From Pseudopontixanthobacter vadosimaris (GTDB lineage Bacteria > Pseudomonadota > Alphaproteobacteria > Sphingomonadales > Sphingomonadaceae), in contig NZ_JABASZ010000032.1 of the NCBI RefSeq assembly GCF_012979275.1, positions 158,428 to 222,427 on the forward strand: DNA of 64,000 nt, in the 5' to 3' direction. Position numbers and translations under genes: made by a program. The notes below the pieces were generated by a model. The model was given only the letters and a program-made list of their open reading frames with translations. It made no database searches and was not told where the DNA came from. Positions within the stretch are counted from its first letter, which is position 1. Each line of letters begins with the position of its first letter. This document shows, piece by piece, positions 27,431-36,680 of the stretch.

Positions 27431-29650
27431 ATGACCTTGCACGCCGCGACACCGCCGCGCCGCGCCCTGTTCGTGGCCACCATCGCGGCAGGCAGCTTCC
27501 TGCTGTTCCTGGTGCAGCCGCTGGTGGCGAGGCTGGCGCTGCCCCTGCTGGGCGGTGCGCCCAATGTCTGGAACAGCGCCATGGTCGTGTTCCAGGCGCT
27601 CCTGCTTGGCGGCTATGCCTATGCCCATGCCATGACGCGGCTGCCGCTGAAGCGGCAGGCGATCGTTCATCTCGGCCTTCTCATGCTGGCCCTCGCCACG
27701 CTGCCCATCGCGCTTGCCGATTTGCCCGCGCCTGCGCCCGGATGGGAAGTGTTATGGGTTCCGGCGCTGTTCGCACTAACCATCGGGCCGGTGTTCCTGC
27801 TGCTGTCCGCGCAGGCTTCCCTGCTGCAGAACTGGTATGCAGCCTCGCCGGCGGCAGGCGATCCCTACGCGCTGTATGCTGCATCGAACCTCGGCAGTTT
27901 CGCCGGGCTGCTCGCCTATCCGCTGCTATTGGAGCCGCAGATGTCGCTCGGCGCGCAAAGCAGGATCTGGACCGGCGGCTATGTCCTGGTGATCGGCCTG
28001 GTGGTGGCCAGCGCCTGGGTACGGCGCAGGAATTCCGTATCACCCCCGGCAACCGGCGAATGCAGGGAATCCGCAGCACCCGCATCCGCCGCCTGCGACC
28101 TCACGCCGCCCCGCCGCGCCCGCCGCGCCTTGCTCTGGGTCGCTTTGGCTGCCGTGCCGTCGGGCCTGATGCTTTCGACCACCACGCTGCTCACCACCGA
28201 TCTGATGGCGATGCCGCTTCTCTGGGTCATTCCGCTCGGCTTCTACCTGCTCAGCTTCTCCGTCGCTTTTTCCGAAAGCGGCGAATGGTCGGCGATCCTG
28301 TCCCGCTTCGCGCCGGAACTGCTCCTGCTGGTGGGGGGCCTTGCCATGGTTTCGGGCGGGCAGAGCAATCCGGTCATCGCCATCGCCATGATCGCGCTGC
28401 TGTTCATCCTTTCGGTCGCGCTGCATGGCCGGTTGTTCGCATTGCGGCCCGGGACGGAAGAACTGACCTTCTTCTACCTGATGGTCGCCTTGGGCGGCGT
28501 GACGGGCGGCATCTTCACCGGCCTGCTCGCGCCCGTCATCTTCGACTGGGTCTATGAACACCCCATCCTGCTGCTGGGGGCCGCGCTCCTGCTGCCGCAG
28601 CGTGCGCTGCTGCCGGTGCTGGAGCGGTTCTGGACAGGCTTCAGGCATCGTACTGCACTTGCCGGAGGAATCGTGATCGGCGCAGGCGGGCTGTCCTACG
28701 CCCTTGCCGGTGCAGTCGAGGAGGCGCGCGGCGAGGCCATCCTCGACCTGACGCTGGCGCTGATTGCGGCAGGTGTCCTGGTGATCGGCGTCCGCTGGGC
28801 CTATGCGACCATATTCGGTCTGCTCATGCTGGGGCTCGGCGGCATCGCGACCCTCCAGACGAGCATCCTCGGCGATCGTACCCGCAGCTATTTCGGCATC
28901 TACAATGTCGAACTGTCGGAAGACGGCGCCAGCCGAATGCTCAGTCATGGGACCACCCTGCACGGGCGCCAGTGGCTCCTTCCGGACCGGCGGCAGGAGC
29001 CGACCAGCTATTACGGCCCCACGTCAGGCGCGGGGCTGGTCCTGCGCGGCGCTGCGGCCGATGCGAACGTCGGTGTGGTCGGCCTCGGCGTCGGCACTTT
29101 GGCCTGCTATCGCAAGCCGCGTCAGGACTGGACCTTCTACGAAATCGATCCGCAGGTTTACGAATATTCCCGCCAGGGCGCATTTACCTTCCTCTCGGGA
29201 TGCGCGCCCGATGCGCGGGTCGTGATCGGCGATGCGCGCATTCAGCTTGCCGATGAACCTGCCGGCCGGTTCGACATCCTCGTCATCGATGCCTTTTCTT
29301 CCGACGCGATCCCCCTGCATCTGATGACCGAGGAAGCCTTCGCCAATTATGGGCGGGTGCTGGCAGAAGGCGGCATTGCCGTTTTCCACATCTCCAATCG
29401 CTATATCGATCTCGCCCCGATGATGGCTGCCCTCGCGCAGGCAAGCGGTTGGGAGGCGCGGCTGCGTCACGACATGGAATATGACCGCGACGGACAGACG
29501 GAATCGGTCTGGGTCGCGATGGCGCGGGATGCAGGGACGCTGGACCGGAGCGAGAGCATGACCGACGCGGTCTGGAGCGCGCTGCCACCTGCGGCGGAGC
29601 AGGCCTGGACGGATGACAATGCCTCCATCCTGCCGCTGCTGCGCTGGTGA
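27431..29650 (+). CDS. Fused MFS-like membrane / spermidine synthase-like protein
   Basis: This is a 739-residue fusion. The first 450 residues form about 12-14 hydrophobic helices, starting with LFVATIAAGSFLLFLVQPLV. The C-terminal 250 residues are a spermidine-synthase-type Rossmann domain with VGLGVGTLA (aminopropyl donor/SAM-binding loop), FYEIDPQVY and VIDAFSSDAIPLHLMT. This arrangement is annotated as fused MFS/spermidine synthase and occurs widely in proteobacteria. Whether it makes or moves polyamines is not established; catalytic aspartates (EIDP and DAFSSD) are present, so activity is possible. Its stop lies six bases from that of the convergent Mfd-type gene. The start at ATG 27431 is the first in frame after the MscS gene. 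Confidence 0.9.
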   Translation: MTLHAATPPRRALFVATIAAGSFLLFLVQPLVARLALPLLGGAPNVWNSAMVVFQALLLGGYAYAHAMTRLPLKRQAIVHLGLLMLALATLPIALADLPAPAPGWEVLWVPALFALTIGPVFLLLSAQASLLQNWYAASPAAGDPYALYAASNLGSFAGLLAYPLLLEPQMSLGAQSRIWTGGYVLVIGLVVASAWVRRRNSVSPPATGECRESAAPASAACDLTPPRRARRALLWVALAAVPSGLMLSTTTLLTTDLMAMPLLWVIPLGFYLLSFSVAFSESGEWSAILSRFAPELLLLVGGLAMVSGGQSNPVIAIAMIALLFILSVALHGRLFALRPGTEELTFFYLMVALGGVTGGIFTGLLAPVIFDWVYEHPILLLGAALLLPQRALLPVLERFWTGFRHRTALAGGIVIGAGGLSYALAGAVEEARGEAILDLTLALIAAGVLVIGVRWAYATIFGLLMLGLGGIATLQTSILGDRTRSYFGIYNVELSEDGASRMLSHGTTLHGRQWLLPDRRQEPTSYYGPTSGAGLVLRGAAADANVGVVGLGVGTLACYRKPRQDWTFYEIDPQVYEYSRQGAFTFLSGCAPDARVVIGDARIQLADEPAGRFDILVIDAFSSDAIPLHLMTEEAFANYGRVLAEGGIAVFHISNRYIDLAPMMAALAQASGWEARLRHDMEYDRDGQTESVWVAMARDAGTLDRSESMTDAVWSALPPAAEQAWTDDNASILPLLRW

Positions 29651-29656
29651 TCGCAA

Positions 29657-32600
29657 TCAGTCCTCCTCGTCATCCAGGCTGTCCGCCAGCAGGTCGATCA
29701 GGCTGACGACCCGGGCCAGCCTCTCGCCCGCATCGGCAATGCGTTCCTTCAGGATCAGCCGGTCGTCCTTTTTCTCCAGATCGGCCCCGGAAATGTCGGC
29801 TGCGAAACCGTCGCGCGGCGTGAGCGCGATGGCACCGGGTCCGGCATCGATACGGGCAATGGAGGCGCGGCGGGCGGTCGCACGGATGCGCGCAATGGCA
29901 AGCAGGCGTTCCGCCGGCTCGGGCATGGCGCCGAACCGATCGACCAGTTCTTCCGCAAAGGCGTCGAGCGCTGTCGTGTCCGGAATGCGCGCCAGCCTTG
30001 CGTAGAGCGTAACCCGCAATTCCTCGTCGGGGATCCAGTCTGCGGGCAGATGGCCTTCCACGCCCAGATTGAGCTCCGGCGTCCAGCGTTCGACATCCTC
30101 CCCGCGCTGTACACGGAGCGCGCTTTCCAGCAGGAACTGGTAAAGCTCCACCCCGATCAGCTTCATGTGCCCTGCCTGCTCGTCACCCAGCAGGTCCCCG
30201 GCACCGCGCATGTCGAGGTCGCGGGCGCTGATCTGGAAACCGGCGCCCAGCCTGTCGAACGCCTCCAGCGTGCGCAGCCGTTTCAATGTGCGCGGGGCGA
30301 TCCGGTCCTCCCCTTCGGTCAGCAGCAGGACGTGGCCACGGCGACTGGCCCGCCCCACGCGTCCGCGCAACTGGTGCAGCTGGGACAGGCCGAAACGGTC
30401 GGCGCGGTAGATGATCATGGTGTTGGCGCGGGGCACGTCCAGCCCCGCTTCGATAATGTTCGTCGCCAGCAGGATGTCGCCGCGCCCGGACCCGAAATCG
30501 ACCATTGCCTTGTCGATCTCTTCCGCTGGCATGTCGCCATGCGCGCGCAGCAGGTCGAGTTCGGGCACGAGCCTGGCCAGCTTCTGCGCCAGCGGATCGA
30601 TATCCGCAATGCGCGGCACGACCACGAAGCTTTGCCCGCTGCGGCTCTTTTCGCGCAGCAATGCGGCCCTGATCCGGTCGGGATCCCATGTGCCAAGATC
30701 GGTGCGGATGGGCTGCCGGCGGGCAGGCGGCGTGGCGATAACCGACAATTGCTGCAGCCCGACCAGCGCGCCCTGCAAGGTGCGCGGTATCGGCGTGGCG
30801 GAAAGCGACAGCGAATGGCCGGCACTGAGATCCTGCAGCCGGTTCTTGTCCGCCGTGCCGAAGCGCTGTTCCTCGTCGATGATGACGAGGCCCAGGTTCT
30901 TGTAATCGACCCCCTTGCCTGCGACGGCGGCGGTGCCGATGGCGATGCGGATGGACCCGTCGGCGAGGCCTTCCTTCACCCGTTTGCGTTCCGCGCTGCT
31001 GTTCACGCGCGACAGCCCCGCGACCTCGATACCCGTATCCGCGAAGCGTGCCTGGAAGGTCTGCAGATGCTGCCGGGCCAGCACGGTCGTGGGCGCAGCG
31101 AGGGCGACCTGCCATCCGGAAAGGGCGGCGATGGCAGCCGCTCTCAGCGCCACCTCGGTCTTGCCATAGCCGACATCGCCGACGATCAGGCGCCGCATCG
31201 GCGCGCCCGAGGCAAGATCCTCGCGCACGGTTTCGATCGCGCGCGCCTGATCGGGTGTTTCGGTGAAAGGGAAACCTGCAACGAACCGTTCATAGGAATC
31301 CACGTCGGGTTCGAATGCAGGTGCCGTGCTGTCGGCGCGCTCGGCCGCCAGTGCGATGAGCTGCGCCGCGCTCTCGGCCACGGCCCTGTCGATCTTCGCA
31401 CGCCTTTTCTGCCAGCTCGATCCATCGAGCCGGTCGAGGCTCACCGCATCCTGTTCGGCCCCGTAACGCCAGAGGAGATCGGCTTCGGCCACGGGCACCA
31501 GGCGGGTGTTGTCCCCGGCATAGGTCAGGACAATGGCGTCGCCTGCCGACCGCGATTCATCACCATCCCCGGACTCGCCGGCGCCGTCCGCATCGAGAGC
31601 CGTGACCGGCATGGCCGCGAGCCCCGCAACAACGGCGATACCGTGATCCTCGTGGACCACGACATCGCCAACCCTGATCTCGCCAAGGCCGAACTGTTCG
31701 GCCGCCGAGACCTGCACCTCGTCGCCGCTTCGCCCCGCGCGGCTGCCAAGAAGGTCGGCGGCGGCGATGACGGCCAGATCGCCGCGAACGAAGCCGCGGT
31801 CGATCGGCACTTCCATCGTGCTGATCGATCCGTTCTTTGCCCTGGCCAGCGCAAACCAGTCCGCAACCGGTGTCGTCTCTTTATCCAGCAGTGTCGCCGC
31901 ACGCCTGGACAGGAAACGGAGATCGCGCGCAGAACCGCACAGGACGATCCGCTTGTCTGCCGCGATCGCCTTGCGGGCGAAGCGGGCAAATGACCGGTCG
32001 GGCGATTTCGTCTCGACGAAGCGCGGCGGTGTCTCGCCCGATGGCCGCAGATCGGCCGTTTCCTGCCCCTTCAGGGACCTGCGCCAGTCTGCATCGGTCG
32101 TAATCTGCGGATCGGGTTCTCCGGGCAGCCGGCTTGCGGCATCCTTCGCCAGGGCAAGAAACCGGCGGCGTCGATCCTCGGCGGCGGGCATGATGATGGT
32201 AACGGCATCGGGCAGATGATCGAGCAGGCTGGAAGGCTCGGAACCGATGCGCGGTTCGGCGGCGCGGCCGATCTGATAGCTTTCGCAATCTTCGAGGGAG
32301 CGCTGGTCGCCGGCATCATAGATGTGGATGCGGGCGATCCTGCCTTCCGCCTCCTCGATCCGCACCGGGCGCGGGGCGTCGGCGGGGAAGACGTCGAGCA
32401 CGTGACCGCGAAGCGCGATTTCGCCCGGTTCGTCCACGCGTTCATCGGCGATGTAGCCGATTTCCTCGAGTTCCTGCGCCAGCGCGGCGAGGTCCACCGC
32501 CTGTTCTGCCGCAACGGCAGGCGGTTTGGCAGCATAGGCACCGGGGGCGGCATATTGGCGGCCCAGCGCCTCCCCCGTGGTCACCAGCACGATGGGCGGC

Positions 32601-32923
32601 ACGGTTTTTGCCGCCAGCGAATGGTGCAATCTGCCAAGCGAGGATACGCGCTGGCCGACATTGGCAGGAGACGCCGGAGCATCGTCGCCGGGCAGGGCGT
32701 CGCTGGATGGAACGAACAGGACAAGGGCGCTGTCGCCGCACATACCCTGCAACATCGCGGCGATATTGCGCGCGCGCGGTTCGTCGCCGGCAGCGAAGAA
32801 CACGCGCTTGCTGTCCGATTGCTGCAATGCCTCGACCAGCATGGCGGCGGTTTCGCCCATGCCGGCTTCGTCCGCCGCTTCGTTTTCAGACGATCTTGCG
32901 GCAGACACGGATGATGACGGCAT
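29657..32923 (-). CDS. Mfd-type transcription-repair coupling factor family translocase (possible paralogue)
   Basis: This protein has about 1088 residues from ATG 32923; the frame runs open to 33070 and a start at 32860 is also possible. N-terminal UvrB-like domains are recognisable (EPGEIALRGHVLDVFP), followed by a CarD/RID-type module (RVGDVVVHEDHGIAVVAGL). The helicase core has GDVGYGKTE (Walker A, about residue 580), DEEQRFG (Walker B) and GRVGRASRRGHVLLL; a TRCF domain ends the protein. Canonical Mfd dislodges stalled RNA polymerase and recruits UvrA. The N-terminus is divergent: the usual FPAWDCLPYDR-like motif is replaced by VPSSDALPGDD. Its place behind fliA in a flagellar remnant suggests a second, specialised Mfd, but it may be the only copy. 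Confidence 0.8.
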   Translation of the reverse strand: MPSSSVSAARSSENEAADEAGMGETAAMLVEALQQSDSKRVFFAAGDEPRARNIAAMLQGMCGDSALVLFVPSSDALPGDDAPASPANVGQRVSSLGRLHHSLAAKTVPPIVLVTTGEALGRQYAAPGAYAAKPPAVAAEQAVDLAALAQELEEIGYIADERVDEPGEIALRGHVLDVFPADAPRPVRIEEAEGRIARIHIYDAGDQRSLEDCESYQIGRAAEPRIGSEPSSLLDHLPDAVTIIMPAAEDRRRRFLALAKDAASRLPGEPDPQITTDADWRRSLKGQETADLRPSGETPPRFVETKSPDRSFARFARKAIAADKRIVLCGSARDLRFLSRRAATLLDKETTPVADWFALARAKNGSISTMEVPIDRGFVRGDLAVIAAADLLGSRAGRSGDEVQVSAAEQFGLGEIRVGDVVVHEDHGIAVVAGLAAMPVTALDADGAGESGDGDESRSAGDAIVLTYAGDNTRLVPVAEADLLWRYGAEQDAVSLDRLDGSSWQKRRAKIDRAVAESAAQLIALAAERADSTAPAFEPDVDSYERFVAGFPFTETPDQARAIETVREDLASGAPMRRLIVGDVGYGKTEVALRAAAIAALSGWQVALAAPTTVLARQHLQTFQARFADTGIEVAGLSRVNSSAERKRVKEGLADGSIRIAIGTAAVAGKGVDYKNLGLVIIDEEQRFGTADKNRLQDLSAGHSLSLSATPIPRTLQGALVGLQQLSVIATPPARRQPIRTDLGTWDPDRIRAALLREKSRSGQSFVVVPRIADIDPLAQKLARLVPELDLLRAHGDMPAEEIDKAMVDFGSGRGDILLATNIIEAGLDVPRANTMIIYRADRFGLSQLHQLRGRVGRASRRGHVLLLTEGEDRIAPRTLKRLRTLEAFDRLGAGFQISARDLDMRGAGDLLGDEQAGHMKLIGVELYQFLLESALRVQRGEDVERWTPELNLGVEGHLPADWIPDEELRVTLYARLARIPDTTALDAFAEELVDRFGAMPEPAERLLAIARIRATARRASIARIDAGPGAIALTPRDGFAADISGADLEKKDDRLILKERIADAGERLARVVSLIDLLADSLDDEED

Positions 32924-33053
32924 CGAGGAAAGGCTTTCGGATGTTGTGCAAACCGGAACTGGCACGGACCGGATGAAAGGTGGTCCTGGCGGCAGGAACG
33001 GTCGATCAATCACACCGTTCCACGCATCCGCGGATGCAGGGCTGCCGCCACGC

Positions 33054-33779
33054 TCAATCCGGCCGCGCATCCGCCAGCATCTGCCGCAGCGCTTTCAGCG
33101 CCGAAGCCTTGATCTGATGCACGCGCGGAATGCTGACCTCCAGGATCGCGGCGATTTCGGAAAGGTTCAGCTCCTCCACGAAATACAGCTGCAGCACCAG
33201 ACGCTGGCGTTCGGGCAGACGGGCGATGGCAGCAGCCAGACCCGCGCTGTCCTGTTCGGCGGACAGCATGGCGAAGGCATCGGGCGCATCGTCGGCGAAA
33301 CCGGTATCGCCATCGTCATATGCCTCGTCCAGCGATGCAAGGTGGATCGGCTGATCGCGATAATCCGGCGCAGCGACATCCGTTCCGAGGTTCTGCGCCA
33401 GTTCCGCCGCTGTCGGCGCACGGCCCAGTTCCAGATGCAGGCGCTGCGCCGTATCCTCCCGCATTCTGCGGCGGCGGGTGGCGCCGCGCGAATCCGGCAG
33501 ATTCCGGCGTACGAGATCGATCATGGCGCCGCGCACACGAATCTTCGCATAAGCGGCGAAACCGTCTTCGGTCGGTCCGGCATGGCGACGCGCGCATTCG
33601 GTCAGCGCGATCAGCCCCGACTGGACCAGGTCGTCGATATCCAGCCCGTCGCGCCCGCCGCCATACACATGCCACGCGGCCCTGCGAACCATCGGCATGA
33701 AGCGCCTGACGCGGTCCTGCGCAGCGTCATTGCCGCAATAGGCGCTGACCGCCCGAAAACTCGCCTGATCCATCTTCAT
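33054..33779 (-). CDS. fliA: Sigma-28 FliA/WhiG-type RNA polymerase sigma factor
   Basis: This is a 241-residue alternative sigma factor. Region 2 contains DIDDLVQSGLIALTE (core-binding and -10 recognition), followed by AKIRVRGAMIDLVR, the hallmark of FliA/WhiG proteins. Region 3 has LGRAPTAAELAQNLG, and region 4 ends with LNLSEIAAILEVSIPRVHQI, the -35-binding helix-turn-helix. In flagellated bacteria it directs late flagellar genes (flagellin, FliD, FliS, chemotaxis). Its ATG overlaps the stop of the truncated flhA by four bases (ATGA at 33776-33779), so its translation depends on the remnant gene. The reading frame looks complete although the neighbouring flagellar genes have been deleted, so it may now be a relic or control other genes. 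Confidence 0.9.
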   Translation of the reverse strand: MKMDQASFRAVSAYCGNDAAQDRVRRFMPMVRRAAWHVYGGGRDGLDIDDLVQSGLIALTECARRHAGPTEDGFAAYAKIRVRGAMIDLVRRNLPDSRGATRRRRMREDTAQRLHLELGRAPTAAELAQNLGTDVAAPDYRDQPIHLASLDEAYDDGDTGFADDAPDAFAMLSAEQDSAGLAAAIARLPERQRLVLQLYFVEELNLSEIAAILEVSIPRVHQIKASALKALRQMLADARPD

Positions 33780-34966
33780 GCGGCCAGAACCCCTTCTTGC
33801 AGGCCCGGCAGATCGGCCCCCTCGTCTGCTGCCCCGATCGTTTCGATGACCTCGATCGCCTGCGTAACCGGGAGTTCCGGGAGCGACAGCACGAGGCAGT
33901 CGGACACGCGCTGACGCAACAATGCATTAAGGGCGCGTCGCGCCTGTGGCTGCACCACCAGCGCAGGAGTGCGTTCGGCACCCAGAGCACGGCAGATTTT
34001 CGACATTTCTTCTCCGATCATCGTGGCAAGTCCCGGCTCGATCAGCGGCTGGTTCGTGGCAGGGTCGCGCATGCCCTGCAGGATCGACGCTTCGAGCTGC
34101 GAATCCAGCGTGACGACCGGCAGGCGCGCATCGGGAGAACAGACCTGTCCCACGATCCAGCCGCCCAGATCGGCGCGGATACGATCCACGATGCTTTCGA
34201 AATCCTGCGTCTGCTGCAACGCCAGCGCGAGCGAGGTGAGGACGGGAATGGGATGCGACAGGGCGAGCCCATCGGCCAGCAGCGTCCGAAGCAGCCGGGT
34301 CAGCGCGGCATTGGACAGCGGATCGGGGTGGATCGCCTCGACCAGACCCGGTGCACCCTCCTTCACGCTGTCCAGCAATGCGCTGACTTCCTCGGTTCCC
34401 AGCAGCATATCGGGGCGCTCTGACAATATGCGGTTGAGGTGGGTAGCGATGACCGTTGCCGCATCCACGGTCAGGAACCCTTCGGCTATGGCCTGATCCC
34501 GGTCGGCCTCGTCGATCCACAGCGCCGGACACCCGAAACTGGGGTCGGTAGTCGCCTCGCCCTGCAACAGGTGCCCCGGCCGGACCTCGCCGACATCGAT
34601 GGCGAGAATACGCCCGGCCCGGATGGTGGCACCCCCCATCTGCACACCGCCCAGAACGATGCGATAGGCGGCAGGGTCGATATCGAGCGAATCCCTGACC
34701 CGGAATTGCGGAACGATATAGCCGAAGCTCTGCGACAATTGTTTTCGCACACCGGTCAGGCGCGACACCAGCGGAGCGCCGCGCGCCTCGTCGACAAGGT
34801 GCACGAGGGCATAACCCAGGTCGAGAGTCACCAGCGTGCGGTCGCTGACATCCTCCATCACGATGCGATCGGGATTGGCGGGCGCTGCTTCGGGTTCCGC
34901 GATCATGGCCCGTCCCGCCCGCCTTCGCAGGTGGAAGGTCAGCCACAGTGCCGCCGCCGCCGCGGG
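33776..34966 (-). pseudogene. flhA: flhA remnant: C-terminal cytoplasmic domain only
   Basis: Similarity to FlhA begins abruptly at about 34966 with ALWLTFHLRRRAG, the end of the last membrane helix, and continues through the whole cytoplasmic domain (FRVRDSLDIDPAAYRIVLGG, the GHLLQG loop, and EEVSALLDSVKEGAPGLVE) to the stop. The roughly 310 N-terminal residues that form the membrane export ring, including the FHIPEP and proton-channel residues, are missing. The open frame extends upstream to 35107, but those residues come from flgF DNA read in another frame. Without its membrane part the product could not drive flagellar export. ATGs at 34993 and 34906 could still yield a soluble FlhA-C fragment. 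It is coupled to fliA by an ATGA overlap. Confidence 0.85.
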
Positions 34967-35210
34967 CCCGCCCGACTTCTTCGGCAGGTGCATCAGGCTG
35001 GGCGGGATCGGCGGCAAAGACGGTGCCGTCCTTGCCGATGGTGACGCTGCGCCCTGGCGGTATGGTGACGGGTCCAACCATGCCCATGACCGGGCGGCCG
35101 TCGCCATTTTCCAGAACGCCGCTCAGGCCCACAGCCAGATCGCCGCGCCGGGAATAGACCTCCGTTCCGTCCGCCGCCTGCAATGTCAGCAGGGCATTGC
35201 CGGAAATTCC
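34967..35210 (-). pseudogene. flgF: Internal fragment of flagellar rod gene flgF
   Basis: About 80 codons on the minus strand read as the middle of a FlgF-type proximal rod protein: TLQAADGTEVYSRRGDL, then GRPVMGMVGPVTIPPGRSVT and IGKDGTVFAADPAQPDAP, ending at EEVGR. Neither the N-terminal rod helix nor the C-terminal SNVN/leucine helix is present. Downstream the sequence changes without a gap into flhA coding DNA in another frame (about 34967). Upstream it meets fliR sequence on the opposite strand (35201-35218). It is therefore a piece of a gene stranded between two deletion junctions and cannot give a working rod subunit. Confidence 0.75.
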
Positions 35211-35211
35211 G

Positions 35212-35511
35212 CCCGGCGGAGAATGGTTCGGGGCCGACCGCGCCCTGATCGTGGCGAGCTTCGCCGGGCAGATGCTGGCGACGGCGGTCGCGATCGCCTT
35301 GCCGGTCACGCTGGTGCTGCTGCTGGTGCAGATGGTCACCGGCGTGCTGTCCCGCTCCGCCCCTTCGCTCAACCTGTTCTCGCTCGGCCTGCCCGCAGGG
35401 GTTCTGGCGGGCATCGCCGGCCTGATTGCCGCGATGCCGCTTCTGACCGAGCAGTTCGTCAGCCTGTCGATGCTGGCCATCGGCCAGATCGAAGGAGTTT
35501 TCGCGGCATGA
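35212..35511 (+). pseudogene. fliR: fliR remnant: C-terminal third only
   Basis: An open frame of about 100 codons reads as the C-terminal part of the flagellar export-gate protein FliR: EWFGADRALIVASFAGQMLA, the hydrophobic LPVTLVLLLVQMVTGVLSR, and then NLFSLGLPAGVLAGI, the strongly conserved FliR core. The family is normally about 255 residues; the first 160 or so are gone. The remnant starts where flgF sequence on the other strand ends. Its stop overlaps the flhB start by four bases (ATGA at 35508-35511), the usual fliR-flhB coupling. An ATG at 35197 lies in flgF-derived DNA and could allow translation of a short membrane peptide. Confidence 0.85.
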
Positions 35512-36650
35512 GCGAAGACAGTGGCGAGAAGAGCTTCGCCCCCACCGAGAAGCGCCGCAAGGATGCGACCAAGAAGGGCGATGTCCTGCGGTCCAAGGAG
35601 CTGGGCACCGCCGCGGCGATGATGGCGGGCGCGCTCTGGCTCCGTTACGCCGGCCCTGCCTTGATGGACGGCATGGAAGATGCGGCGCGGGCGGGGCTCG
35701 TCTTCGACCGGGCGACACTGGACGATCTCTCCCCGATCCGCGTCCTGTTTCACGCGATGATGGGAGTGCTGCCGTCGGTCCTGATGCTGGGACTGCTGGT
35801 AATGATCGTCACCGTCACCTCGCAGCTGGCGATCGGCGACGGGAGATTTCTGCCGCGGAACATCGCGCCCAAGGCGTCGCGCCTGAACCCCCTTGCGGGC
35901 CTGAAGCGTATGTTCGGCCCCAATGGCTGGATCGAACTGGGCAAGAGCGTGCTCAAGCTGGGGCTTCTGGGCGGCATCGCCTGGTTCTGGGCGCGGGATA
36001 ATCTTGCCTCCACGCTGGCGCTGGGACGGGGCGAACTGACAGGGCAGCTTGCGGCGGCATGGCAGGCGCTGACGGTGCTGCTCATGCTGCTGGCCGTGGG
36101 ATTGGCGCTGATCGCCTGCATCGACTTTCCCATCCAGTGGGTGCGCCGGACCGGGCGGCTGAAGATGACGCAGCAGCAGGTGAAGGATGAAAACAAGGAA
36201 AGCGAAGGGTCGCCGGAAAAGCGTGCGGCCATTCGCCAGCGTCAGCGGCAACTGGCCAGCGGCGGGATAGCATCGGCCATGGCGGAAGCGGATTTCGTGC
36301 TGACCAATCCCGTGCGCTTCGCCGTGGCGCTGAAATACGATCCGTCGCTGGCCGGTGCACCGATCGTGCTGGCGAAAGGCCGGGCGGAGAAGGCGCAGGC
36401 GATGCGCGCCATGGCGGCGGAAAGACAAGTACCGGTTCTCGATTATCCGGTATTGGCCCGTGCGGTCTTTTTCACCACGCGCGAAAACCAGATCATCCGC
36501 GAGGAACTTTACGCGGCCGTCGCCAGCGTCCTCGCCTTCGTCTTCGCACTGAAACGCGGGGACGTGCCGAAGCGTCCCGCCATCGATGTGCCCCTCACCT
36601 TGCAATTCGATGCGGAAGGAAAGTTGCAAAGGAGGCGGCCCACCCCTTAA
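35508..36650 (+). CDS. flhB: Flagellar export switch protein FlhB with altered NPTH motif
   Basis: This is a 380-residue full-length FlhB. The N-terminus EKSFAPTEKRRKDATKKGD is the typical cytosolic opening; four membrane helices follow to about residue 210, then the linker RLKMTQQQVKDENKESEG and the cytoplasmic domain. The autocleavage site normally written NPTH reads NPVR here (within ADFVLTNPVRFAVALKYD). The Asn-Pro pair that is cut remains, but the following Thr and His that assist cleavage are replaced. FlhB governs the change from rod/hook to filament export. Since FlhA and FliR are broken beside it, it has no complete gate to act with, and the change may be relaxed constraint or a lineage trait. 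Confidence 0.9.
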   Translation: MSEDSGEKSFAPTEKRRKDATKKGDVLRSKELGTAAAMMAGALWLRYAGPALMDGMEDAARAGLVFDRATLDDLSPIRVLFHAMMGVLPSVLMLGLLVMIVTVTSQLAIGDGRFLPRNIAPKASRLNPLAGLKRMFGPNGWIELGKSVLKLGLLGGIAWFWARDNLASTLALGRGELTGQLAAAWQALTVLLMLLAVGLALIACIDFPIQWVRRTGRLKMTQQQVKDENKESEGSPEKRAAIRQRQRQLASGGIASAMAEADFVLTNPVRFAVALKYDPSLAGAPIVLAKGRAEKAQAMRAMAAERQVPVLDYPVLARAVFFTTRENQIIREELYAAVASVLAFVFALKRGDVPKRPAIDVPLTLQFDAEGKLQRRRPTP

Positions 36651-36680
36651 ACCACGCGGATTTCTGCCGTTCTCGGCAGC

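Noticed and set aside
34966..35107. Extra N-terminal residues of the flhA frame as a new functional N-terminus
   Set aside because: These codons are flgF DNA read out of frame; no signal, helix or ribosome site supports selection for them.
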